62,114 nt of DNA from an uncultured Alphaproteobacteria bacterium (GTDB lineage Bacteria > Pseudomonadota > Alphaproteobacteria > Caulobacterales > Caulobacteraceae). Positions within the stretch are counted from its first letter, which is position 1. Each line of letters opens with the position of its first letter. The position numbers and the translations under genes were made by a program. The notes under the pieces were generated by a model. It did no database searches, was not told the origin of the DNA, and was given only the letters and a program-made list of their open reading frames with translations. Shown here piece after piece: positions 1 to 8,083 of the stretch. The stretch spans positions 1 through 62,114 of the forward strand of contig CALETE010000008.1 in NCBI GenBank assembly GCA_937920085.1. The letters run 5' to 3'.

Positions 1-751
1 CTTCGTCAAAGGCGGTGATCCCGCCATTGATGATGGTGGCCACGCAGACCTTGCCACCGGCCTCGACGGCCAGGCTGTCTAGCAACTGGAAGCCCTCCAG
101 GTTCTTCACCACCCGGCCAGGGGCAAAGGCGGGGGCCGGGCCTAGAACGCCAGGGGACTCAATATCGAAGGCCCAAAGGCGACCCAACTGGGTGTCAGCG
201 GCATAGACGGTCTTTTCGTCTGGCGAGAGGCCGACCCCATTGGGCGAGATAATGTGGTCGCGCTGGCGGCTGATATGGCTGCCGTCGATCTTGGCGTAGT
301 AGAGCGCGCCGAACTTGCGGCCCTCTGGGGTGGAGCAGCCGTGATCGGTGAACCAGAACCCACCCTGCTTGTCGAACACAAGGTCATTGGGGCCGATCAG
401 CCGCTTGCCGTCACATTCGGTATAAAGGGTGGTAAGCTTGCCGGTCTTCAGGTCATAGCGCTGGATCATGCCGCCCACATGGCTGGGTGGGGTGGGGCCA
501 GGAATGGTCATGCCCTGATTGTCCAGCCACTCAAATGAGCCGCCGTTATTGGTGATGTAGATCGCACCGTCGGGGCCGATGGCCGCACCGTTCGGACCGC
601 CGCCGGTCTCCACCAGGATTTCCTTTTTCCCGTCCGGAGTCACGCGCGTCAGGGTTTGACGCTTGATCTCAGTGAGGATCACTGAGCCGTCATTCATGGC
701 GATGGGGCCTTCCGGGAACTGGAAGTCCTCGGCGATCAGTTGAATGTCCAT
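1..751 (-). CDS. SMP-30/gluconolactonase/LRE family protein (partial, 3' end off the window)
   Basis: The frame is open from an ATG at 751 to the left edge, giving the first 250 residues; the C-terminus lies outside the window. The protein begins MDIQLIAEDFQFPEGP, the usual start of SMP-30/LRE beta-propellers, and carries GPNGAAIGPDG near residue 50, GPNDLVFD and GGFWFTDHG near 120-135, and SPNGVGLSPDEKTVY near 170, the repeated blade motifs that place the metal-binding Glu, Asn and Asp. A strong GGAGGAATAAT ribosome site precedes the ATG. The family hydrolyses sugar lactones or related esters; the substrate cannot be told from sequence. Confidence 0.9.
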   Translation of the reverse strand, partial: MDIQLIAEDFQFPEGPIAMNDGSVILTEIKRQTLTRVTPDGKKEILVETGGGPNGAAIGPDGAIYITNNGGSFEWLDNQGMTIPGPTPPSHVGGMIQRYDLKTGKLTTLYTECDGKRLIGPNDLVFDKQGGFWFTDHGCSTPEGRKFGALYYAKIDGSHISRQRDHIISPNGVGLSPDEKTVYAADTQLGRLWAFDIESPGVLGPAPAFAPGRVVKNLEGFQLLDSLAVEAGGKVCVATIINGGITAFDE

Positions 752-855
752 ATTATTCCTCCAGGCGGCCCGTCATTGCGGTTTTGTGCGGGGCACTATG
801 GCCCGATCCCCCCGGGGGAAAACAAGGGCCTTTTCGTGCTGACCGGCGATTTTCG

Positions 856-1374
856 CTATTTCCGTTCAAGAACCCGCAGGGTGAAGGCAAAGTCGTCATC
901 CTCGCCGGCGGGATAGTCCTGGGATCTGACCTCCCGCCACTGGCTTTCATCAAAGCCCTGGAGCCGGACATCGCCCTCCACGTCGGCATGGACTTCGGTA
1001 AGGTAGATGCGGCGGGCCTTGGGCAGGGCCAGCTCGAAGAGCGAGACCCCGCCGATTACGCAGACCTCGTCGCGACCATCATCCTCAGCTTGCTCCTTGG
1101 CGATGGATACCGCCTCACCGAAGGCTTCACAGACCACGCAATTGGGCGGCGCGAAGCTGCCGTCTCGAGACAGGACGATATTGGTCCGGCCCACCAGGGG
1201 GCGCTTGGGCAGGCTGTCCCAGGTCTTGCGGCCCATAATTACTGGCTTGCCCATGGTCACGGCGCGGAAGTTGGCCAGGTCGGTCTTCAGTTTCCAGGGC
1301 AGACCGCCATCCTTGCCAATCACCCCATTGCGGGCGCGGGCTATAGGGCCGGCGGTCAAGATGGGCTGGGGCAT
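856..1374 (-). CDS. folA: Dihydrofolate reductase
   Basis: A 172-residue protein of normal DHFR length. It reduces dihydrofolate to tetrahydrofolate with NADPH, regenerating the cofactor oxidised by thymidylate synthase. The substrate-site motif NGVIGKDGGLPWKL is at residues 16-29 and the NADPH-binding segment GRKTWDSLPKRPL near 48-60, followed by GRTNIVLSR and CVIGGVSLFELAL near 105-120. It lies 48 bp downstream of thyA on the same strand, the common thyA-folA operon order, so the two are probably cotranscribed. Confidence 0.96.
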   Translation of the reverse strand: MPQPILTAGPIARARNGVIGKDGGLPWKLKTDLANFRAVTMGKPVIMGRKTWDSLPKRPLVGRTNIVLSRDGSFAPPNCVVCEAFGEAVSIAKEQAEDDGRDEVCVIGGVSLFELALPKARRIYLTEVHADVEGDVRLQGFDESQWREVRSQDYPAGEDDDFAFTLRVLERK

Positions 1375-1422
1375 GGTCAGGGCCTTTAGGCTACAGATAA
1401 TCCAATCCCAGACGGGATCGAC

Positions 1423-2262
<840 letters not shown>

Positions 2263-2479
2263 CGTGTTCAGACTTAGGAATCAGTAGGAACGAGTGTGGC
2301 ACACCTGCTGGGTTTCTAAACCCGTCGGCAATGGCGCATCCACAGGCAGGGCCCAATCATCCCCATGCTGAGTGGGTTTTGTGCGCCTATGGTGTTCAAG
2401 TCCGGTTCAGGTTGGCGGCGTCATATCTACAGGCGAGGGCAATTCAACCCGGCTAAGCCGCCGGACCAGAGGATCGAAG

Positions 2480-3289
2480 ATGAGACCGCTTTATCGCACT
2501 GCCTTGGCCTTGGCCTTGCTGGCGTCCTCAGCAGGTGTCGCCTGTGCCCAGGACAATGGGGATCACGGCGACCGCGAAGGCCGCCGGGGCGAGGCGCGGG
2601 GCGAACCCCAGCCTGGTATCCGGGAAGACCGCTCCACGCCCCGCCAGGCGCCAGAGGCCCCGACCATGGGCGGCTGGCAAAGGGACGCCAATGGCAATAC
2701 CTGGCGCGGGGTCCCCCAGGGCCGGGTCGAGGCCCCGCCTGCGCCGCCCAGCGCTCCAAGCCCGCCCCCCGCCATCGCCCCCCGCCAGGGCCGTGATGGC
2801 GACCGCGTGGAGGGCCGCGGTCGGCCCGATGGCTTTGATGACCATCGCGGCGGAGTTGTCAGAGATGAGTCCCGCCTCTGGTCAGGTCGAGATCGTGACC
2901 ATGATCGTGATCGTGGCTGGCGCGGAGATGACGATCATCGCGACTGGCGGCGGGATGACCGCAATGTCCGCCGCGGCTGGGACTGGGATGATCGCCGCGA
3001 CTGGAGCTGGCGTGACCGCGACCACGACGACTGGCGCTGGCGCAGCCAGAACCGCTATCGCGGCTGGAACTATCGGCCCCCTGTCGGCTATTATTCGCGT
3101 AGCTGGATCTTCGGCGATCTACTGCCCCGCGCCTGGTGGACGCCGGACTACCAAATCACTCAATGGTGGGCCTATGGCCTGCCTCGGCCGCCCTTGGGGT
3201 CTGCCTGGATTCGGGTCGGCGACGACGCCCTGCTCATTGATCGCTTCACTGGCCGGGTCTTCCGGGTTGTCTATGACGTCTTCTGGTAA
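2480..3289 (+). CDS. RcnB-family periplasmic protein
   Basis: A 269-residue exported protein. The ATG at 2480 is chosen because it directly gives a signal peptide ending AGVACAQ, with AGAGGATCGAAG before it; upstream in-frame starts only add non-signal sequence. The middle is low complexity, rich in Asp, Arg, Trp and His (residues about 125-210). The C-terminus, from the WWTPDYQ segment to the final VVYDVFW, is the RcnB domain. E. coli RcnB is a periplasmic protein linked to Ni/Co homeostasis, but most family members are uncharacterised, and no metal transporter gene is nearby, so a metal role is only a family guess. Confidence 0.85.
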   Translation: MRPLYRTALALALLASSAGVACAQDNGDHGDREGRRGEARGEPQPGIREDRSTPRQAPEAPTMGGWQRDANGNTWRGVPQGRVEAPPAPPSAPSPPPAIAPRQGRDGDRVEGRGRPDGFDDHRGGVVRDESRLWSGRDRDHDRDRGWRGDDDHRDWRRDDRNVRRGWDWDDRRDWSWRDRDHDDWRWRSQNRYRGWNYRPPVGYYSRSWIFGDLLPRAWWTPDYQITQWWAYGLPRPPLGSAWIRVGDDALLIDRFTGRVFRVVYDVFW

Positions 3290-3311
3290 GACCCCCTAAA
3301 CCTCCGCCTGG

Positions 3312-3343
3312 GCCCCCGCCATGCACATTTGGCGGGGGCTTTG
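3312..3343 (+). terminator. Hairpin after the RcnB-family gene
   Basis: A perfect 9-bp stem, GCCCCCGCC at 3312-3320 and GGCGGGGGC at 3331-3339, with a 10-nt loop and a short T tail, 23 bp after the RcnB-family stop codon. It reads as an intrinsic terminator, although the T tract is short. A TTGACG hexamer at 3346-3351 immediately follows and may be the -35 box of the ilvC promoter; no convincing -10 was found. Confidence 0.7.
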
Positions 3344-3439
3344 GCTTGACGAACGCGCAATTTTCCCCTCCATAGCGCGGCCTTTGCCGCCCTGGAATTG
3401 CTCAGGAGTGCGGCTCACCTTGTCTTCAGGAGAAGAAAC

Positions 3440-4459
3440 ATGCGCGTTTACTATGATCGCGACGCAGACCTCGGCCGCATCCTGGACAAGAAGATCGCCA
3501 TCGTAGGCTATGGCAGCCAAGGTCGCGCCCATGCGCTGAACCTCACCGACTCCGGTGCCAAGAACGTCGTCGTCGCCCTGCGCCCCGGTTCAGCCACCGC
3601 CAAGAAGGTGGAAGCCGACGGCTTGAAGGTGATGAGCGTCGCCGAAGCCGCCAAGTGGGCCGACGCCATCATGGTTCTGGCCCCCGACGAACTTCAGCGC
3701 GGCATTTATAACGAAGAGATCGCCCCCAACATTCGCGACGGCGCAGCCTTGCTGTTCGCTCACGGCCTGAACGTTCACTTCAACCTGATCGAGCCCAAGT
3801 CGACCATCGACGTGCTGATGATCGCGCCTAAGGGCCCCGGTCACACGGTGCGCGGCGAATATCAAAAGGGTGGCGGCGTGCCCTGCCTGATCGCCATCCA
3901 TCAGAACCCCACGGGCAATGCCCACGACCTGGGCCTGGCCTATGCTTCCGCCATCGGCGGCGGTCGCTCGGGCGTTATCGAAACCACCTTCCGCGAAGAG
4001 TGCGAAACCGACCTGTTCGGCGAACAGGCCGTTCTCTGTGGTGGTCTGGTCGAGCTGATCCGCGCCGGCTTCGAAACCCTGGTGGAAGCCGGCTATGCGC
4101 CGGAAATGGCCTATTTCGAGTGCCTGCACGAAGTGAAGCTGATCGTCGACCTGATCTATGAAGGCGGCATCGCCAACATGAACTACTCGATCTCCAACAC
4201 CGCCGAGTACGGCGAATACGTCACCGGCCCGCGCATTGTGACCCCCGACACCAAGGCCGAAATGAAGCGCGTGCTGGAAGACATCCAGTCGGGGCGATTT
4301 GTCCGCGACTTCATGCAGGAAAACGCCGTCGGCGCCCCCAGCTTCAAGGCCACCCGCCGTCGCGGCTCCGAGCACCAGATCGAAGAAGTCGGTGCCCGCC
4401 TGCGCGCCCTCATGCCCTGGATCGCCAAGAACAAGCTGGTCGACACCGCCCGTAACTGA
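3440..4459 (+). CDS. ilvC: Ketol-acid reductoisomerase (NADP+)
   Basis: A 339-residue class I (short-form) KARI, which isomerises and reduces acetolactate or acetohydroxybutyrate in branched-chain amino acid synthesis. The Rossmann motif GYGSQGRAHALNL is at residues 24-36, MIAPKGPGH near 130, and the C-terminal knotted domain holds ETDLFGEQAVLCGG and the metal-binding glutamates of the ECLHEVKLIVDL region. The ATG at 3440 is preferred over the upstream in-frame start at 3398 because AGGAGAAG sits at 3428-3435 and the family starts MRVYYD. It stands alone; ilvB/ilvH are not in the window. Confidence 0.97.
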   Translation: MRVYYDRDADLGRILDKKIAIVGYGSQGRAHALNLTDSGAKNVVVALRPGSATAKKVEADGLKVMSVAEAAKWADAIMVLAPDELQRGIYNEEIAPNIRDGAALLFAHGLNVHFNLIEPKSTIDVLMIAPKGPGHTVRGEYQKGGGVPCLIAIHQNPTGNAHDLGLAYASAIGGGRSGVIETTFREECETDLFGEQAVLCGGLVELIRAGFETLVEAGYAPEMAYFECLHEVKLIVDLIYEGGIANMNYSISNTAEYGEYVTGPRIVTPDTKAEMKRVLEDIQSGRFVRDFMQENAVGAPSFKATRRRGSEHQIEEVGARLRALMPWIAKNKLVDTARN

Positions 4460-4465
4460 CCGCGA

Positions 4466-4493
4466 GGTCACCCCGGCGAAGGCCGGGGTCCAG
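4466..4493. repeat. Dispersed intergenic palindromic repeat, copy 1 (short)
   Basis: The stretch between ilvC and its terminator contains GGTCACCCCGGCG...CCGGGGTCCAG, a palindrome whose arms (ACCCCGGC / GCCGGGGT) match the palindromic half-units at 6959-7201 and at the end of the window. It is a half-unit only, lacking the second arm pair. Confidence 0.7.
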
Positions 4494-4503
4494 CTGAACG
4501 CTT

Positions 4504-4536
4504 AAAGGCTCGAACTTCGGTCCGGGCCTTTTTTGT
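4504..4536 (+). terminator. Intrinsic terminator after ilvC
   Basis: A 9-bp stem with one T-G pair (AAAGGCTCG at 4504-4512, CGGGCCTTT at 4523-4531), a 10-nt loop and a TTTTTTG tract. It lies 44 bp after the ilvC stop and just before the end of the convergent BrnA-like gene. Confidence 0.85.
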
Positions 4537-4569
4537 TTACGTAGCCTTGCTGAGCAGGACTTCCTTCCC

Positions 4570-4833
4570 TCACCCGCCGATGACAGCTTTCTTCAGCACC
4601 GCATTCATCCGTGATTGCCATCCGGCCCCTTCGGCTCGAAAATGCTCAACAACATCCCGGTCAAGGCGCAAGGTCACTTGCTGCTTGGCGGCGTCACCCA
4701 ATGATGGCCGCCCCCTGCGCGTGAGGGTGCCGGATGCAGGGCGAATGACCTTGCTGCCCTGGCGGATCTCAGCCCGCGCCGCGATCTCTGCGGTCAGCAG
4801 GGGCGCTTCATCAGGGTCAGTCCAATCCGACAT
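4570..4833 (-). CDS. BrnA-like antitoxin (no BrnT partner)
   Basis: An 87-residue protein with an acidic N-terminus (MSDWTDPDEAP), a GRPS linker and the C-terminal ribbon-helix-helix-like segment VTLRLDRDVVEHFRAEG followed by GWQSRMNAVLKK, as in BrnA antitoxins (PF14384). The ATG at 4833 has GGGAG nine bases upstream and is preferred over the TTG two codons earlier. BrnA normally follows its toxin BrnT; no BrnT-like frame is found on either side. Instead the gene lies 57 bp downstream of a RES toxin gene on the same strand, so it may be an orphan repressor or an extra member of that module. Confidence 0.75.
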   Translation of the reverse strand: MSDWTDPDEAPLLTAEIAARAEIRQGSKVIRPASGTLTRRGRPSLGDAAKQQVTLRLDRDVVEHFRAEGAGWQSRMNAVLKKAVIGG

Positions 4834-4890
4834 GGTCAATCTCCCTCTGTCCAGCTCTACCCAATGTGGAGTTGATCTGCACCTAAAACC

Positions 4891-5658
4891 TCACCGCTCC
4901 CAAACCATCCCCGCCAGCCGCCCGTCGGCGGTGAACGTCTCTCGGCCAAAATCCATCACCGCCCTTGGGGCTTCGCAGAGGGCCTGGACCCCGGTGGCGC
5001 TGAGGCGCAGCCGCCATGTGCGGGTCGCCGTGGGTTTGGGTTTGGCGAAGGCGGCGGGGGTCAGCAAAGCCAGGTTGCAGCCGTGGCCGGGGTCTCTCAC
5101 CGCAAGGTATCGCAGGGCCTGAACCTGCGCGGCCCTCGCCTGGTCGGCCAGGTCCTGGCAGGGGCCGTAGTCCGACAGGGCGGTCCAGAGGTCGGCGTCG
5201 GTCGAAAGCGTCGGGCGGGTCAGGTCCAGGTGTCGATCCGTGGCGATCTCCACCCGGAAGGCGGTAAACTCCGCCGGGTTGGCGGGCCAGGGGGTGCCGG
5301 GGGACTCCGCAAAGAACAGCAGACGATAGAAGGCCATTTCCGCGACCGCCGTCTGAGGGCGTTCGGCGGCGTAGAAGACGCCGGGGGTGCGGCCTGCGCG
5401 CCGAAAGCGGGAGCCGTGGGGATAGGCCGCGCCATAGCGGAAGGGGGTCTTCAGCAGGTAATGCAGGCCCTCGCAGCCTGCGGGATAGGGGGGCTTGTGA
5501 TCCTCCAGAACCTCTTCCAGCAGGGCCTGTTCGGCGGCGGTATCTACCAGTTTCAGGGTGGAGATCTTGTGCTGTGCCTCTACCAGCCGCCAGGCCCCGC
5601 CCTGATAGGGGGCGAGCTCAGAGGCGAGCGCGGCGGGCGTCCAGGTAGGCGATGACAT
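4891..5658 (-). CDS. RES-domain toxin
   Basis: A 255-residue RES-family protein; characterised members degrade or ADP-ribosylate to deplete NAD+ or modify targets and are neutralised by the Xre/MbcA-type antitoxin encoded beside them. The family core is visible: GSRFRRAGRTPGVFYAAERPQ near residues 83-102 with the key Arg and Tyr, then TAVAEMAFYRLLFF with the conserved Glu. It overlaps the 3' end of the antitoxin gene by 41 bp, implying translational coupling. Its length is close to that of usual RES proteins; no truncation is seen. Confidence 0.85.
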   Translation of the reverse strand: MSSPTWTPAALASELAPYQGGAWRLVEAQHKISTLKLVDTAAEQALLEEVLEDHKPPYPAGCEGLHYLLKTPFRYGAAYPHGSRFRRAGRTPGVFYAAERPQTAVAEMAFYRLLFFAESPGTPWPANPAEFTAFRVEIATDRHLDLTRPTLSTDADLWTALSDYGPCQDLADQARAAQVQALRYLAVRDPGHGCNLALLTPAAFAKPKPTATRTWRLRLSATGVQALCEAPRAVMDFGRETFTADGRLAGMVWER

Positions 5659-5995
5659 CGAACAGGCCTCGGATGGTGGGGATCAGGTCGACAGGCCGTG
5701 CGCCTAGGGTGATGTTGAGGTTGTGCATCCAGGCCGCTGCGGCCCGGTCGTCGCCGCCGACTATGGCGTCCAGGGCGCGGTAGAGCCGCACCAGATGGGC
5801 CGCCAGTTCATAGGCCTTGCTGCCCGGCACCAGGGTGAAGGCCCCTTGACGCAGGCGCGAAAACGACGCCTCGCTCAGCCCCAGGGCTGAAGCCGCCACG
5901 GCCCCGCTGAGGTTCAGGGTGTCCGCTGCCCGGACCATCGCCTTACCCAGAACCTGACCCCTTTGGTCTGGCGCATTTTCGAGAACTATTGTCAT
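5618..5995 (-). CDS. Xre/MbcA/ParS-type antitoxin (DUF2384)
   Basis: A 125-residue protein with an N-terminal helix-turn-helix (NLSGAVAASALGLSEASFSR, about residues 24-43) and a C-terminal MbcA/ParS toxin-binding domain ending GLFDVIAYLDARRARL. The frame is open far upstream, but the ATG at 5995 has GGAAG six bases before it, and everything upstream is the antisense of the thioesterase gene. An inverted repeat directly upstream (6005-6022) may be its own operator. Pairs with the RES toxin gene downstream. Confidence 0.85.
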   Translation of the reverse strand: MTIVLENAPDQRGQVLGKAMVRAADTLNLSGAVAASALGLSEASFSRLRQGAFTLVPGSKAYELAAHLVRLYRALDAIVGGDDRAAAAWMHNLNITLGARPVDLIPTIRGLFDVIAYLDARRARL

Positions 5996-6004
5996 GCGGC
6001 TTCC

Positions 6005-6022
6005 ATTTCTAAGGAAAGAAAT
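6005..6022. promoter_or_regulatory. Inverted repeat, candidate operator of the RES/Xre module
   Basis: ATTTCT-AAGGAA-AGAAAT is a perfect 6-bp inverted repeat with a 6-bp spacer, 10 bp upstream of the antitoxin start and next to its ribosome site, inside a locally AT-rich stretch. Xre-type antitoxins commonly repress their own operon from such sites. Binding is not shown here. Confidence 0.45.
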
Positions 6023-6130
6023 AGTCCAAATTATTGCAATAGCAAGATGCGCCATGATTTTTGGGGAGTTGATTGCAAAGATCAGGCCTCTGAGACAGGC
6101 TGCTTCGAAATATCTGTGGCTGGAGCCCCC

Positions 6131-6940
6131 ATGACCCACCCCCTCGACGCCGCCATCGCCTTGACGCCCCTCGGGGAGGGCCGGTTCGCAGGCACCACGA
6201 CGCCGGACTACTGGAACATGGCCGGGCCCTTTGGCGGGGTGACGGCGGCGGTCATGTTGCGGGCTGTACTCGATCATCCGCGATGCCGGGGGCGGCCAGC
6301 GGCCCTGACCGTGAACTATTGCGGGGCGGTGGCGGAGGGCGGCTTTGAGATCGCGGTGCGCCTGGTCCGGGATGGCCGCTCCACCCAGCACTGGGTCGTG
6401 GAGCAGTCGCAGGGGGAGGGCGGGATCACCTCTACGGCCACGGTGGTGACCGGGGCGACCCGGGACACCTGGGCCCACGCCATGACCGTGCCGCCGCAGG
6501 TCGCCCCTTGGGATCAGACAGAGACCTCTGACAGCTTTGTGCCCGTGGCTTGGCGCAAGAATTACGAGATGCGGTTCCTGACCGGCGGGCCTCGCGCATT
6601 GGGGCCGGGCGGTGAGGTGATGTCTCCGGTCACCCAGATGTGGGTGCGCGATACGCCGTCTCGACCGCTGGACTATCCGGCCCTGGCCTCCATCAGCGAC
6701 GCTTTCCTGCCGAGGATCTTTATGGTCAGGGGCGACTTCTCGCCTGTGGCCACGGCGACCTTGAGCACCTATTTCCTGGCCGATGAGGCGGCACTGGCGC
6801 GGCAGGGGGATCGACCCCTGCTGGCGCTCTGCGACGCGGCGGCCTTCAAGCACGGCTTTAACGACCAGTCGGCCCAACTGTGGTCTGACGACGGCGTGTT
6901 GCTGGCGGTGAGCCATCAGCTGGTCTGGTTTAAGGGGTAG
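6131..6940 (+). CDS. TesB-like acyl-CoA thioesterase family protein
   Basis: A 269-residue double-hotdog protein. GEGRFAGTTTPDYWNMAGPFGGV (first residues about 14-36) and the later block around SDAFLPRIF and FLADEAALAR resemble the TesB/thioesterase-like superfamily, with FNDQSAQLWSDDG near the C-terminus. The family cleaves acyl-CoA thioesters; the chain length cannot be inferred. The ATG at 6131 is chosen because the homologous region starts right after it; the upstream frame overlaps the antitoxin promoter region. Divergent from the RES/Xre module. Confidence 0.8.
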   Translation: MTHPLDAAIALTPLGEGRFAGTTTPDYWNMAGPFGGVTAAVMLRAVLDHPRCRGRPAALTVNYCGAVAEGGFEIAVRLVRDGRSTQHWVVEQSQGEGGITSTATVVTGATRDTWAHAMTVPPQVAPWDQTETSDSFVPVAWRKNYEMRFLTGGPRALGPGGEVMSPVTQMWVRDTPSRPLDYPALASISDAFLPRIFMVRGDFSPVATATLSTYFLADEAALARQGDRPLLALCDAAAFKHGFNDQSAQLWSDDGVLLAVSHQLVWFKG

Positions 6941-6958
6941 GGGCTTTCCACCACCCCG

Positions 6959-7042
6959 GTCATACCGGCGAAGGCCGCACTTTGGGCGGTCGGTTATCTC
7001 ACAACCCTAGGACCTGGACCCCGGCCTCCGCCGGGGTGACCG
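6959..7042. repeat. Dispersed intergenic palindromic repeat, copy 2 (internally deleted)
   Basis: Begins GGTCATACCGGCGAAGGCCG and ends with the CCTAGGACCTGGACC plus CCGGCCTCCGCCGGGGTGACC arm. Compared with copy 3 it lacks about 38 bp between two GGCCG pentamers, as expected from a deletion between short direct repeats. Lies between the convergent thioesterase and TrmN6-like genes and could also stop transcription from both sides. Confidence 0.8.
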
Positions 7043-7079
7043 GTGGGGGGGGAATCTCGGCGCGCGACATCTAACCTCC

Positions 7080-7201
7080 GGTCATACCGGCGAAGGCCGG
7101 TATCCAGGTCGTAGGCACGACGTGTCCGGAATGGCCGCTCCTTGGGCGGTCGACGAATTCGGAGCCCTAGGACCTGGACCCCGGCCTCCGCCGGGGTGAC
7201 C
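7080..7201. repeat. Dispersed intergenic palindromic repeat, copy 3 (full)
   Basis: The fullest copy: left palindrome TACCGGCGAAGGCCGGTA, a central region, and right palindrome ACCCCGGCCTCCGCCGGGGT preceded by CCTAGGACCTGG. GGTCA/TGACC form the outer ends. Copies 2 and 3 are a direct tandem pair 37 bp apart. Confidence 0.85.
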
Positions 7202-7207
7202 CTTGTC

Positions 7208-7993
7208 CTAGACCCACCCCAATTCTGCTTCCCCCCGCAGGAGGGCGTCGGCGTGGGGGGTGTGTTTGCCGCCGTCGCGGGCGTGCAGGATGACCGGCGG
7301 CAAGAGCTGCAATGGGGCCTTGCCGGTCTTTAGTGCGCGAACCAGGACCCGCTTGGCCGGGGCATCCGCAAAGGGGTGGATGGGGCGGATCTGGAAACTG
7401 CCGGCCTTGGGGCTGAGCAGGGCTAGGAGGTCGGCCAGCCGGTCAGCCCGGTGGATCAGGGTGATGCGCCCGCCCTCCCGCACCGACTTGAGCAGGAAGG
7501 TCGTCCAGGCCTCTAGCCCACCCTTGGCCATCCAGGCGGCGTGTTTCTCGGGCTTTGGCGCGCGCAGGGCACCGGGATCGTCAAAGAAGGGCGGATTGGC
7601 CAGGGCGGCGTCAAATGGGCTCAATGCAAGCCTGGCGAAGGGTTGGCTAATGTCGGCCTGTTGCACCTTTACCCGATCCCCAAGGTCATTGAGGGCGATG
7701 TTATCCTTGGCCAAGTCCAGGGCCGCAGGGTCCTGTTCCAGACCGGTGAAGGTGGCCAGGGGGTGCCGCAGGGCGGCGGACAACAGGACGGCACCGGGGC
7801 CACAGCCGGCCTCCACCACCCGATCGCCGGGCTTGGCGTCACAGGCCGCGGCAAGCAGGGCGGCGTCCATGCCGGCGCGATAGCCCTCAACCGATTGGCG
7901 AAGGCGCAGGCGTCCACCCAGGAAGCCGTCTGTTTCAGGAGGCGGATCGCCCATCGTAATGGTCTTTACCTCTACCTGACGTCGGTCTGACAT
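7208..7993 (-). CDS. TrmN6-like tRNA1(Val) adenine-N6 methyltransferase family protein
   Basis: A 261-residue class I SAM-dependent methyltransferase. VVEAGCGPGAVLLSAALR near residue 60 is the SAM-binding loop and NPPFFDD near 132 is the NPPF motif of N6-adenine methyltransferases. The N-terminal GGRLRLRQSVEGYRAGMDAALLAAA matches the YfiC/TrmN6 group, which methylates A37 of tRNA1(Val). Target inferred from family only. Divergent from the polyprenyl synthase gene 90 bp away. Confidence 0.85.
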   Translation of the reverse strand: MSDRRQVEVKTITMGDPPPETDGFLGGRLRLRQSVEGYRAGMDAALLAAACDAKPGDRVVEAGCGPGAVLLSAALRHPLATFTGLEQDPAALDLAKDNIALNDLGDRVKVQQADISQPFARLALSPFDAALANPPFFDDPGALRAPKPEKHAAWMAKGGLEAWTTFLLKSVREGGRITLIHRADRLADLLALLSPKAGSFQIRPIHPFADAPAKRVLVRALKTGKAPLQLLPPVILHARDGGKHTPHADALLRGEAELGWV

Positions 7994-8083
7994 TGTGCTT
8001 TGCTCTAGCCTGCCTTATCCCATGGCGATTGTCGCCCTCAAGCGGCGCGCATGCGACGCGCCGGTGAAATGACAGGAGTCCCC

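Noticed and set aside
2535..3299. Low-complexity alternative frame across the RcnB-family gene
   Set aside because: Ala/Met/Thr-rich shadow of the D/R/W-rich coding frame without signal or domain.
5996..6916. Long open minus-strand frame continuous with the Xre antitoxin
   Set aside because: It runs antisense to the thioesterase gene, has no domain signal and no ribosome site; the antitoxin has its own start at 5995.
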